From assembly GCA_963210315.1 (NCBI GenBank), contig OY723265.1, positions 1,550,001 through 1,614,000 on the forward strand: DNA of 64,000 nucleotides, in the 5' to 3' direction. This stretch comes from Rhynchopus euleeides (lineage: Eukaryota; Euglenozoa; Diplonemea; Diplonemida; Diplonemidae). Below, in pieces: positions 10,242-22,300 of the stretch. Under the pieces are notes generated by a model, which was not told the origin of the DNA, did no database searches, and was given only the letters and a program-made list of their open reading frames with translations. A program made the position numbers and the translations under genes. Every line of letters starts with the position of its first letter. The stretch's first letter is position 1.

Positions 10242-13200
10242 AGGGGGAGTTTGGTCCAGTGCACTAATGGCATGGGGGAGTTTGGGGGAGTTTGGCCCAG
10301 TGCACTAATGGCATGGGGGAGTTCGACCCAGTGCACTAATGGCATGGGGGAGTTCGACCCAGTGCACCAATGGCATGGGGGAGTTTGGGGGAGTTTGGCC
10401 CAGTGCACTAATGGCATGGGGGAGTTTGGGGGAGTTTGGCCCAGTGCACTAATGGCATGGGGGAGTTTGGGGGAGTTCGACCCAGTGCACTAATGGCATG
10501 GGGGAGTTTGGGGGAGTTTGGCCCAGTGCACCAATGGCATGGGGGAGTTTGGGGGAGTTCGACCCAGTGCACTAATGGCATGGGGGAGTTTGGGGGAGTT
10601 TGGCCCAGTGCACTAATGGCATGGGGGAGTTTGGGGGAGTTTGGCCCAGTGCACTAATGGCATGGGGGAGTTTGGGGGAGTTCGACCCAGTGCACTAATG
10701 GCATGGGGGAGTTTGGGGGAGTTTGGCCCAGTGCACTAATGGCATGGGGGAGTTTGGGGGAGTTCGACCCAGTGCACTAATGGCATGGGGGAGTTTGGGG
10801 GAGTTTGGTCCAGTGCACTAATGGCATGGGGGAGTTTGGGGGAGTTTGGCCCAGTGCACTAATGGCATGGGGGAGTTTGGTCCAGTGCACTAATGGCATG
10901 GGGGAGTTTGGGGGAGTTTGGTCCAGTGCACCAATGGCATGGGGGAGTTTGGGGGAGTTCGACCCAGTGCACTAATGGCATGGGGGAGTTTGGGGGAGTT
11001 TGGTCCAGTGCACTAATGGCATGGGGGAGTTTGGGGGAGTTCGACCCAGTGCACCAATGGCATGGGGGAGTTTGGTCCAGTGCACTAATGGCATGGGGGA
11101 GTTTGGGGGAGTTTGGCCCAGTGCACCAATGGCATGGGGGAGTTTGGGGGAGTTTGGTCCAGTGCACTAATGGCATGGGGGAGTTTGGGGGAGTTTGGCC
11201 CAGTGCACCAATGGCATGGGGGAGTTTGGGGGAGTTCGACCCAGTGCACTAATGGCATGGGGGAGTTTGGGGGAGTTTGGCCCAGTGCACTAATGGCATG
11301 GGGGAGTTCGACCCAGTGCACTAATGGCATGGGGGAGTTCGACCCAGTGCACCAATGGCATGGGGGAGTTTGGGGGAGTTTGGCCCAGTGCACTAATGGC
11401 ATGGGGGAGTTTGGGGGAGTTTGGCCCAGTGCACTAATGGCATGGGGGAGTTTGGGGGAGTTCGACCCAGTGCACTAATGGCATGGGGGAGTTTGGGGGA
11501 GTTTGGCCCAGTGCACCAATGGCATGGGGGAGTTTGGGGGAGTTCGACCCAGTGCACTAATGGCATGGGGGAGTTTGGGGGAGTTTGGCCCAGTGCACTA
11601 ATGGCATGGGGGAGTTTGGGGGAGTTTGGCCCAGTGCACTAATGGCATGGGGGAGTTTGGGGGAGTTCGACCCAGTGCACTAATGGCATGGGGGAGTTTG
11701 GGGGAGTTTGGCCCAGTGCACTAATGGCATGGGGGAGTTTGGGGGAGTTCGACCCAGTGCACTAATGGCATGGGGGAGTTTGGGGGAGTTTGGTCCAGTG
11801 CACTAATGGCATGGGGGAGTTTGGGGGAGTTTGGCCCAGTGCACTAATGGCATGGGGGAGTTTGGTCCAGTGCACTAATGGCATGGGGGAGTTTGGGGGA
11901 GTTTGGTCCAGTGCACCAATGGCATGGGGGAGTTTGGGGGAGTTCGACCCAGTGCACTAATGGCATGGGGGAGTTTGGGGGAGTTTGGTCCAGTGCACTA
12001 ATGGCATGGGGGAGTTTGGGGGAGTTCGACCCAGTGCACCAATGGCATGGGGGAGTTTGGTCCAGTGCACTAATGGCATGGGGGAGTTTGGGGGAGTTTG
12101 GCCCAGTGCACCAATGGCATGGGGGAGTTTGGGGGAGTTTGGTCCAGTGCACTAATGGCATGGGGGAGTTTGGGGGAGTTTGGCCCAGTGCACCAATGGC
12201 ATGGGGGAGTTTGGGGGAGTTCGACCCAGTGCACTAATGGCATGGGGGAGTTTGGGGGAGTTTGGCCCAGTGCACCAATGGCATGGGGGAGTTTGGGGGA
12301 GTTTGGTCCAGTGCACTAATGGCATGGGGGAGTTTGGGGGAGTTCGACCCAGTGCACTAATGGCATGGGGGAGTTTGGGGGAGTTTGGTCCAGTGCACTA
12401 ATGGCATGGGGGAGTTTGGGGGAGTTTGGTCCAGTGCACCAATGGCATGGGGGAGTTTGGGGGAGTTTGGTCCAGTGCACTAATGGCATGGGGGAGTTTG
12501 GGGGAGTTTGGTCCAGTGCACCAATGGCATGGGGGAGTTTGGGGGAGTTTGGTCCAGTGCACCAATGGCATGGGGGAGTTTGGGGGAGTTTGGTCCAGTG
12601 CACTAATGGCATGGGGGAGTTTGGGGGAGTTTGGTCCAGTGCACCAATGGCATGGGGGAGTTTGGGGGAGTTTGGTCCAGTGCACCAATGGCATGGGGGA
12701 GTTTGGGGGAGTTTGGTCCAGTGCACTAATGGCATGGGGGAGTTTGGGGGAGTTTGGTCCAGTGCACTAATGGCATGGGGGAGTTTGGGGGAGTTTGGTC
12801 CAGTGCACCAATGGCATGGGGGAGTTTGGGGGAGTTTGGTCCAGTGCACCAATGGCATGGGGGAGTTTGGGGGAGTTTGGTCCAGTGCACTAATGGCATG
12901 GGGGAGTTTGGGGGAGTTTGGTCCAGTGCACCAATGGCATGGGGGAGTTTGGGGGAGTTCGACCCAGTGCACTAATGGCATGGGGGAGTTTGGGGGAGTT
13001 TGGTCCAGTGCACTAATGGCATGGGGGAGTTTGGGGGAGTTTGGTCCAGTGCACCAATGGCATGGGGGAGTTTGGGGGAGTTTGGTCCAGTGCACTAATG
13101 GCATGGGGGAGTTTGGGGGAGTTTGGTCCAGTGCACTAATGGCATGGGGGAGTTTGGGGGAGTTTGGTCCAGTGCACCAATGGCATGGGGGAGTTTGGGG

Positions 13201-14078
13201 GAGTTCGACCCAGTGCACTAATGGCATGGGGGAGTTTGGGGGAGTTTGGTCCAGTGCACTAATGGCATGGGGGAGTTTGGGGGAGTTTGGTCCAGTGCAC
13301 TAATGGCATGGGGGAGTTTGGGGGAGTTTGGTCCAGTGCACCAATGGCATGGGGGAGTTTGGGGGAGTTCGACCCAGTGCACTAATGGCATGGGGGAGTT
13401 TGGGGGAGTTTGGTCCAGTGCACTAATGGCATGGGGGAGTTTGGGGGAGTTTGGTCCAGTGCACCAATGGCATGGGGGAGTTTGGGGGAGTTTGGCCCAG
13501 TGCACTAATGGCATGGGGGAGTTTGGGGGAGTTTGGCCCAGTGCGCTAATGGCATGGGGGAGTTTGGGGGAGTTTGGCCCAGTGCACTAATGGCATGGGG
13601 GAGTTTGGGGGAGTTTGGCCCAGTGCGCTAATGGCATGGGGGAGTTTGGGGGAGTTTGGCCCAGTGCACTAATGGCATGGGGGAGTTTGGGGGAGTTTGG
13701 CCCAGTGCGCTAATGGCATGGGGGAGTTTGGGGGAGTTTGGCCCAGTGCACTAATGGCATGGGGGAGTTTGGGGGAGTTTGGCCCAGTGCGCTAATGGCA
13801 TGGGGGAGTTTGGGGGAGTTTGGCCCAGTGCACTAATGGCATGGGGGAGTTTGGCCCAGTGCACTAATGGCATGGGGGAGTTTGGGGGAGTTTGGCCCAG
13901 TGCGCTAATGGCATGGGGGAGTTTGGGGGAGTTTGGCCCAGTGCACTAATGGCATGGGGGAGTTTGGGGGAGTTTGGCCCAGTGCGCTAATGGCATGGGG
14001 GAGTTTGGGGGAGTTTGGCCCAGTGCACTAATGGCATGGGGGAGTTTGGGGGAGTTCGACCCAGTACACCAATGGCAT
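10242..14078. repeat. 41-bp satellite array, block 1 (about 93 units)
   Basis: The head-to-tail unit holds two GGGGGAGTTT decamers followed by GGTCCAGTGCACTAATGGCAT. Variant positions are GTCCAG, GCCCAG or TCGACCCAG; CACTAATGG, CACCAATGG or CGCTAATGG; and 31-bp units with one decamer missing. The variants form higher-order patterns: a 985-bp repeat at the left, a period-3 (123-bp) pattern at about 12.4-13.45 kb, and a CAC/CGC dimer (82 bp) at about 13.5-14.03 kb. Open frames of up to about 310 codons arise because 41 is not a multiple of three and the CCAATGG variant removes the only stop on both strands. I do not count these as genes. Confidence 0.97.
10261..12230. repeat. 985-bp higher-order repeat, two consecutive copies within the satellite
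   Basis: The order of variant 41-bp and 31-bp units from about 10261 recurs from about 11246. For example, the pair of consecutive short GTTCGACCCAG units at 10321 recurs at 11306, and other landmarks shift by exactly 985. The second copy runs to about 12230. This is about 24 units amplified as one block. Confidence 0.88.
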
Positions 14079-14401
14079 GGGAGATTTAGTGAATAGTGCG
14101 GAGCAAGTATCTTCGCGCGACGCGAGAAACACAACAAAGCAATAATTTTCCCAGAGGGCCGGAGAGAGGAGGGGGGACAGCCTGCCTAGTCAAGATCTGC
14201 GAGAGGGGCCGAGCACCAACGCACACACAACCCGATTTCCTGATGAAGGGTGGTGGTGGTCGCGCCCCCGTCCAACCGTGCAACGCACGTGGCGGAAACT
14301 GCACTATGCAGCAACAGTGATGAGAAACAACACAGCAAAAACAGCAAGCAAACAGCAACAGAAGCCTCGCGCGCGCCGCTCCTCCCTATTCTAAATCTCC
14401 C
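14079..14401. mobile_element. Short non-satellite insertion with terminal inverted repeats (MITE-like)
   Basis: The satellite is interrupted by about 320 bp beginning GGGAGATTTAG and ending CTAAATCTCCC, a perfect 11-bp inverted repeat extended by AATAG after a 2-base gap. A further 39 bases (14402-14440) separate it from the resumed satellite and contain two small hairpins (GTGGCGAAGCCAC and CGACTAAAGTCG). No coding frame is credible. I see no clear target-site duplication. Confidence 0.6.
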
Positions 14402-14440
14402 TTACCGTGGCGAAGCCACTCGACTAAAGTCGTTCGTAGG

Positions 14441-15551
14441 AGTTTGGGGGAGTTTGGTCCAGTGCACTAATGGCATGGGGGAGTTTGGGGGAGTTTGGTC
14501 CAGTGCACCAATGTCATGGGGGAGTTTGGGGGAGTTTGGCCCAGTACACCAATGGCATGGGGGAGTTTGGGGGAGTTTGGTCCAGTGCACTAATGGCATG
14601 GGGGAGTTTGGGGGAGTTTGGTCCAGTGCACCAATGTCATGGGGGAGTTTGGGGGAGTTTGGCCCAGTACACCAATGGCATGGGGGAGTTTGGGGGAGTT
14701 TGGTCCAGTGCACTAATGGCATGGGGGAGTTTGGGGGAGTTTGGTCCAGTGCACTAATGGCATGGGGGAGTTTGGGGGAGTTTGGTCCAGTGCACTAATG
14801 GCATGGGGGAGTTTGGGGGAGTTTGGTCCAGTGCACTAATGGCATGGGGGAGTTTGGGGGAGTTTGGTCCAGTGCACTAATGGCATGGGGGAGTTTGGTC
14901 CAGTACACCAATGGCATGGGGGAGTTTGGGGGAGTTTGGTCCAGTGCACTAATGGCATGGGGGAGTTTGGGGGAGTTTGGGGGAGTTTGGCCCAGTACAC
15001 CAATGGCATGGGGGAGTTTGGGGGAGTTTGGTCCAGTGCACTAATGGCATGGGGGAGTTTGGGGGAGTTTGGTCCAGTACACCAATGGCATGGGGGAGTT
15101 TGGGGGAGTTTGGCCCAGTGCACTAATGGCATGGGGGAGTTTGGGGGAGTTTGGCCCAGTGCACTAATGGCATGGGGGAGTTTGGGGGAGTTTGGCCCAG
15201 TACACCAATGGCATGGGGGAGTTTGGGGGAGTTTGGCCCAGTGCACTAATGGCATGGGGGAGTTTGGGGGAGTTTGGTCCAGTACACCAATGTCATGGGG
15301 GAGTTTGGGGGAGTTTGGCCCAGTACACCAATGGCATGGGGGAGTTTGGGGGAGTTTGGTCCAGTGCACCAATGTCATGGGGGAGTTTGGGGGAGTTTGG
15401 CCCAGTACACCAATGGCATGGGGGAGTTTGGGGGAGTTTGGTCCAGTGCACTAATGGCATGGGGGAGTTTGGGGGAGTTTGGCCCAGTGCACTAATGGCA
15501 TGGGGGAGTTTGGGGGAGTTTGGTCCAGTGCACTAATGGCATGGGGGAGTT
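14441..15551. repeat. 41-bp satellite array, block 2 (about 27 units)
   Basis: Same unit as the left block, but with its own variants: CCAATGTCAT and CCCAGTACACC are common here and nearly absent from block 1. A 123-bp trimer (GTCCAGTGCACTAATGGC, GTCCAGTGCACCAATGTC, GCCCAGTACACCAATGGC) is repeated at 14451-14700. The array ends abruptly at TTTTGCTACACAAC. Confidence 0.96.
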
Positions 15552-17483
15552 TTGCTACACAACTCGGCCTCCACAACCCGTCAGCCGGCGTCAGACCCGT
15601 CAGACCCGTCATTTCGGCACCCCAGGTGACGGACCCCCCTACCCCCCGGGGGGGGGGGGGGGGGGTGTCTAGTGGCACCTGACGGGTGACGGTCTGACGG
15701 ATGTGACGCCAGGTACCCGAAAATCGGCCATTTCGGCCATGTCCCAAAAAACGCCCCACGGCCGTCAAATCCGTCAGACGCCGTCAAATCCGTCATTTAG
15801 ACACCCTCCGGGGGTGATTTCTTCCGCACCCCCCAGCCCCCCCCCGCCCCACCCTTACCCACCCTCTTTTTCTTGCATTTTTCCGTCCGAGAAGAAAACC
15901 ATCTTCGCTCTAAGTATTGGGGGGTGGGGGAGGGGGTCCGGCCCTCAGCAATGATGCCTTGGAAGGGCGTTTCCTTTGTGCGGGCAATGTTTGGATCGAC
16001 AAGGAAGCAGAGCAACCTCCCTCAGCAGTGTCGCGGTACCAGCGATGCTGTGAGGGGGGGTCGTGCTGGCGCGCAGCCACCGGAGGGGGGCGAATCGTTC
16101 GAAGAACACTACAAATCTCTCGCCAGGGGGCGCTTGCGAACACAGCCGAAAAAAATATCCATCACAACCAAAAACTGTCGTTGCTGCCCAAGGGTTGTTG
16201 CATAAGCATTTTGCAGCAGTGCCGAAGCGCAAAAGCCAAAGAGCAAAACCGCAACCACCCCTACTCTTAGTGTGGCCTCTTCTGCACGGCGCGGTGGTAG
16301 GGGGGGGACATGTCGGCGGGACATGTCGGCTCGTCGGCATGCATTCCCAAAGAAGACCGCGCGCCGTGCACTGTGCCTGCACACACCCCTATCTTTACAT
16401 TCTCTATCACCTGCCAGCTCGCTTTATTTTTTGAGCTGTGGCGTGCGTCTGCCGCTTTCACATACGATCGTCTCTTTCTTTTGCCTCTGCCTCTATGTGA
16501 CAGGCCTGCCCTTGTTCATCAAGGCAGGCAGCGTGGGATTATGTGCGCCCCCCTGTGTGTTGTGTGAGTCAGGCGAGCGGGTGTCAGCATCAGATTTTGC
16601 TCAGTGCGGCCTGCACCCCGGTGTGGCTGCGACTCCAAGATGACATGTGTGTACGTGATGGTGGAGGACACACCACAAGAGCATGTGCTCGGTGTGCTTG
16701 GCATTGTCACACGACTGCAACAATATTGCCAGGCCAACGAGACACAGCCCTTAACAAAGGGTTCATATCGTTCAGGATTCACGTGTGCGTGTGTGTGCCG
16801 TATGTGGTGTATTGTCTGTGCCTGATTGCGGGAGATACCTTGGAGATCGCATTTCAGAGCCTGTCGCTCAGTGCATCCTGCACCCCTCCCTGCAGGAAGG
16901 AAGCAAAATCATTTTTCTTTTCGCGTCTGTTTTGTGAACAGCAGGAAGAGAGGTCCGAAACGACGAAAAAACAAACCACCGTGCGTGAGTGCGATACCCG
17001 TGATATCTACTGCGGAGGGGGACAACGTGGAAAAGCCCCAGTTATTCTTCGGATGCAAAAAGTCACTTCACCATTCAGCAGCAACCGCTCTTAGCCTGTA
17101 TTTTGTTTGTTGATGCGTTGACGCTTCTACACACAAACCCTGAAATGATAATCACACCCTGAGCCTGATGAAGGGTGGGGTTAGTGTATAGAGCACGTTT
17201 GGATGCTTGCTGTGGTGGGTGACTTTCTGCTCACACGAGTGTGCGGGGAAAAAAATATCATAAAACAGCGACCAAGTGGCGATTTCTCTGAACAAAAGAA
17301 GAAGAAAGGCCATAATCCCCGACACTGCGAATCTCCGGCCTCTGAGGCTGGGCCTTGCAGTGGAGTTTCGCAGGGCGGATCTGACAGCCCCCTCCAGGGC
17401 TGGGGCGACGCTGCTGCGCAAATGGAGGAGGTGTGATTTGCACAGGGGGATGGTCTTTCCGTTGTGGTATTTCCCCCCCCCCC
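15552..17483. other. Gene-free stretch between satellite and assembly gap
   Basis: No supported gene. It holds several CCGTCA/TGACGG motifs at 15590-15795, a G18-class run at about 15650, purine/pyrimidine-biased stretches, and CGAAAAAAATATC near 16146. A related GGAAAAAAATATC lies near 17238 and a similar GGAAAGAAAATATC near 29520. TGATGCGTTGACGCTTC at about 17112 recurs at about 23919. Confidence 0.6.
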
Positions 17484-17683
17484 NNNNNNNNNNNNNNNNN
17501 NNNNNNNNNNNNNNNNNNNNNNNNNNNNNNNNNNNNNNNNNNNNNNNNNNNNNNNNNNNNNNNNNNNNNNNNNNNNNNNNNNNNNNNNNNNNNNNNNNNN
17601 NNNNNNNNNNNNNNNNNNNNNNNNNNNNNNNNNNNNNNNNNNNNNNNNNNNNNNNNNNNNNNNNNNNNNNNNNNNNNNNNNNN
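17484..17683. other. Assembly gap, 200 N
   Basis: Exactly 200 N follow a C-run. Frames crossing it are not interpretable. Confidence 1.
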
Positions 17684-17707
17684 GATTCGCCCATGTGGGG
17701 TAAAAGT

Positions 17708-18070
17708 CCCAATTTCATGAAAAAATGTCAAAAATTGGGCAACTATACCCCATTTCGGGTGTTTTTCGGGTGAAAAACGTACCCTAGGCATCCCTGGGGT
17801 ACATTGTATACCATCCAGGGCCTCTACGACCAGTAGAAGCACGTGAAAATGCGTAATTTTACCCAAGGAAAAGGACCCTGCAACGATGTTGTAGGTCCAA
17901 TTTCATGAAAAAATGTCAAAAATTGGGCAACTATACCCCATTTTGGGTGGGTTTCGGGTGAAAAACGTACCCTAGGCATCCCTGGGGCACATTGTATACC
18001 ATCCAGGGCCTCTAGGACCAGCAGAGGTGCGTTAAATGCACATTTTTACCCAAAAATGACCCTGCAACCA
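17708..18070. repeat. Two tandem copies of a 188-bp repeat
   Basis: AATTTCATGAAAAAATGTC at 17711 recurs at 17899, and most of the following sequence repeats with few changes (AAAAACGTACCCTAGGCATC; CATTGTATACCATCCAGGGC). The first copy starts close to the assembly gap, so more copies may be hidden in it. Confidence 0.92.
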
Positions 18071-19358
18071 CCCTGCACAGGACTCACCCCAGAAAAGCCA
18101 AAAAAAGCCAAAAACTGGCCAAAAATGAGTGTTGGTGGGCCCAAAAGTGGGTAAAAACCTCCGGAAATTCATATCTGGGGTGGGTCTGGGGGTGGTTTTG
18201 CGCTGTTGACCTCCAGACCTGGATATTTCAAAAAAATTACAGTTTTTTGTATGGACATCCGGGGCCCTACCCCCCCCCCCCCCCTCCCCCCAATAAAACC
18301 CAGCTCCAACGCGGCGGGGATGCATGCGAGGGTGTTTGCGCGAGGGATCGCGGGGGGGGGGGGGGTGGGGGGGCAGGGACGAGGGTGAGGAGAAGAGAAT
18401 GAGAAAACCGCAACGAACCGGAAAAAAATACACACCCCAAATAAACCACACAGAAAACAACTGTTTTTTTTTCTGGAGGGGGCGTGTCTGTCTGTGTGCG
18501 TGTGTGGCAGGGGAGAACATCGCAGCAGGAGCGGGAGTGTGTGCTCGGTGCGTTCCCCTCTCCACACTCCAAAATATTCACGCGTGTGTGCGTGAACACA
18601 ATACGGCCTGCGTCGCGCCACCGCCTGGTTGTCACGCACACCAGGCTCGTGGTTGCCCCATGCCAGCCCCCCTACAGGAGGCACCCCACTTGATACGGAG
18701 GAGCGCATGACCCCCTCTCTGCGGAACCGAATGTGAGCCGCATGTGGTGTTGTGCCATAGGGCTTCTTCGGAGGAGACGTCCACTGACGCATTCCCTCAC
18801 ACGTGACGAAGCGTCGCCATCCCCCCCCCCCCCCAGGTCGGCACATGCGATGTTGCAGGCTGCAGATAAGCGCTCCCCTCCCCCGCCGCCCGCCGCCCTC
18901 CCCGCCCCGCTCTTTTGCGTGCAGCATATCCCCACATCACATGCCGATCATATCTCTGTGTCAAAAAACCGTGCCCGTTTGTCGAGGCGGGCCGCTTTGT
19001 TGTGGACTTCTGAAGCGGAGTGACCCCCCCCTCCCCCTCCCTTGGGGCGCGCCTTCATCCTCCGACCCCACCACACCGCACCACCACCACCACCTCAGCA
19101 GGGCAGACGAACCCGCATCCGCTACACAGCCCTCCCTACCCCTCCCTACCCCCACACTCTCTCAGGCCGTAGGACCGTCGGGTGTGCCCAGGGGCCAGGC
19201 AGATCCCGGCACGAACAGCCACTTCCCGCCTCGAGGAGATGCCGTAAAAAGGAAAACAAGTCGCGGCGGTGGTGGCAGGGTTGAGGAGACACGACAAAAC
19301 CACACACCACACACACACCCATCCCACGCCACCCCCCTCTCTCTTTGCCTTGCCAGCA
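18071..19358. other. Gene-free upstream region of the C2/SAM gene
   Basis: No supported gene. Poly-C and poly-G runs lie at 18270-18290 and 18352-18370, with C runs at 18820. A pyrimidine tract followed by TTGCCAG ends two bases before the next start codon, which looks like a splice acceptor. Confidence 0.6.
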
Positions 19359-22300
19359 ATGCCTCAGAGCGCGATGCTGTCGCAGAAGGGGAGCACCTTT
19401 GGGAGGCCGCGATCTAAAGTGCCCCCGGGGTCTCCGCCGAAGCCGCCCCCGCCTCCCCACTCGAGGCTGTGGAGTGCCCACGAGGCGGCGCCGCCCGCCA
19501 CACCCGAAGGGACGCCCCCGCTGCAGCCCCTCCCCACCCCATCCCGCCCGCTGTCGCACCGCAGCCCGAGGTCCACCGCGTCGCACCCGCCACGCCTGCC
19601 TCCGGGGGAGAAACCCTCCGTTGTCAGCTCCATCGTCAACACGAAGAGGGCGGTGCGTGTGCCTTCCAATAAGGCCCCGTCAGCAACCACCTCCTCCACA
19701 AGCCCTGTGAAGATCCAGCCCGCCGGAGGCCCGGGCACCGGCTCCGCCGGCACCCCGCCGAAGCTGGGTGGGGGCCAGCCCTACCCTGGCCCACCTCGGG
19801 TGTCTCAACCCAGGTCTCCGACTCTTCTTGGGAGGAAGCTGCCGGCGGGGCGGGGCGGGGCGCCTCAACCGGTTCCTCTGCCAGCCGTGTCGTTGGATAG
19901 GGATCTGGCGGTGGCCGGGTCGTACAGCGGGATCCGGGATGCGGTCAGCACCACCCCGGGGTGTCTTGTCGTGAACAACATGCAGTGGAAACGCCTCCGC
20001 GACGCGTCAGGCAGGCCTCCCTCGGAGGACTGCATCCAGAAGCTGAAGCAGGCCGTGAGGAAGGACGTCGCCATCACCCTGAAGCACCCCTCCGATCTGA
20101 TTGCCGTGGAGTCCATCGGGGGGCATCCCCTCGCCATCTCGCTCAGCATCGGGCTGTCCACAGGGATGAGCCGTGTCGCGCTCATCGAGAAGCTGAACCG
20201 CCTGTCGAATCAGGCGCAGAACCCCGAGGGGGGGCACGGCTGGCAGCTCCCCCACCTCTGCGGGGCCTACTCCGAGATATCGGGGGTGTTCACGCCGGAG
20301 GCTGAGGTTGACTACGCAACGTCGTGGTGTGTATCGCAACCCCCTCCGGACCCTCACATGTCGGTGGGCTACCGCGTGAGGCGAAACCCTATCCACTGGA
20401 TGTGGGGTGACCAGGATGGGGGCCCAGGGTGCCAGGGCACCGTGATTGATGCGGATGTGCAGGCGGGATGGGCTGTGGTGCGCTGGGATGCTAACAACGC
20501 GGCAAATAAATACAGGTGGGGGCCTATATCAGGCGGATACGACCTGATCGTGGTGGGGAACGGCACCCCCGATGGCCCCAAGCGGAAACCTTCCCCGGAG
20601 GCCTCGGGGCGGGAAGGGAGGGTTGCAGCGCCACCGCCTCTCCGCGACGCGGGGCCCCCTCCTGAGGAGGAGGGCGTGAGGCCTGCCCCTCCCGCTGCGG
20701 TGTCGGCGGTGCGGAGCGTGTCGCCGACAAACGAAGCTGTGCGGTGCATCCAGGTGACAGTGCTCTCCTCCCGGGGCGTCCCCCCCTGCAAGACCTCGCG
20801 GGTGCAGATCGCCTTCGACGGGGAGCAGCCAGAATACACTTCTGTGTGGAAGGGGGACAACCCCTCATGGGGTGAGACCATCGCGCTCGACGTGCCTCCA
20901 GGGATCGCCACAGACCTGCAGGGGCGCATGCTGCGCATGGTCCTGCTGAGCTCCGACGGGGTGGGCGACTCGATGACCCCTGTCGGCGGGTGTGAGATGG
21001 AGTTGGGGCATCTGGTGGGCCCGGCGAGCCAGACGCTGTGGGTCGCGCTGGATTCGTCGATGCGGTCGAAGCTTGTGGCGTCGCCGACAGCGGCTGGAAG
21101 GAGCATGCAGGTATGCCGACGGTGGTTTTGTTGGGAGGGGAGGAGGGGGGTGGGGGTGCTTGTTGTAGCCTTTGCAGGTGCCATGTTGGATGCCACACGC
21201 TCTGTCCCTCCCCCGCAGACTACCGCATCGCCTGCTGCGACGTGTTGGCTCCGCGTCTCCATCGGGTTTGTCTTCGTGCGCCTGCAGCAGCGGGAGCGCC
21301 GCAGCGACCCCCCGGTGGTCGCCTCCCTGTCGCCTCCCCCGGAGCCGCTGCGCCTGACAACCGCGCCGGTGCCGGTGCCGCCTCCACCTCCGCCGCCGCA
21401 GCAGCAGTCGCAGCCCCTCCCAGCACCCACGCCTCCTCCGCCGGCACGCTTCGCACCGCCGGCAATGCAAAACCACCAACCTGTGTACGCACAGCAGCCG
21501 CCGCCGCCGCCACCACCACCACCTCAGCAGCAGCAGCACCACCCACACGAATACCCCCCAGAGATCACCGCTCTGCTCTCACGGCAGGAGAGCTTCGTCA
21601 CCGAGCCGGCAGGGAGGCACAGCGTGGGCGGTGGACCACCGCCACGCTCCTCGATGATGCCTGTTGCCATGGCGTATCATGAGGTGCAGAAGCATGTGGA
21701 GCAGGCCGAGCCGGTCCACACCGAGAGCCTGCTGTATAGGGTGCGTGAGTATGCGCCGGGTGCGGGCGGGGGTGCTGCCGCGTCGAAGATGGTGTCGCCG
21801 AGGCGGCGGGGCAGGCTGAGCGGTGGGTCGGAGGCGCCGAACACCCCGCGTGGCCCTGCCCTGGTGGAGGTCCCGTCGCCGCTGAAGCTGCCGGCGATCG
21901 AGCCTGCAGTGCAGCTGGCCCGGCGGGCCATCATGACACCTGTGCGCACGCCGGAGGACCCGCCGCATGTCACCGCAGCCCTGTCGCGGGAGTCCACCCA
22001 GCAGTTCCAGAAGACGCGCCAGCAGGTCCTGATCCCAGGGACAGCGGCGCCTCCCCCGCCGGTGCAGGAGGCCCCCGTGAGGTGCTTCAGCCCCATGCGC
22101 CCGGGGGGCGGTGCGGATGATGCACACCAGTTCCGCCCGGTGATGGGGCCCGCCTTGGTGCCTGCCGGCGCAGGAAAGGCCGCAGCGTTGATGCAGGCAT
22201 CCCCACCACGCCCAAAGCGCCCACAGTATCAAGTGCCGCAGCAGCAACAGCAACAGCCACAGCCACAGCCACAGTACCAAGTGCCGCAGCAGCAGCAGCA

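Noticed and set aside
14240-14310. CTGATGA followed later by GAAAC, as in a hammerhead ribozyme core
   Set aside because: The stem II region would be about 50 bases without good pairing, and stems I and III cannot be drawn. The similar CCTGATGA at about 17165 has no GAAA partner.
10251-15536. Many frames of 70-310 codons with a 41-residue repeat in the satellite, on both strands
   Set aside because: They follow automatically from a 41-bp unit with one stop per strand; frames overlap on both strands and none starts or ends outside the array.
10242-15551. CRISPR-like regular repeats
   Set aside because: The units are contiguous with no spacers, and the host is eukaryotic.
17152-17866. Frames crossing 17484-17683
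   Set aside because: They run through the N gap and have no meaning.
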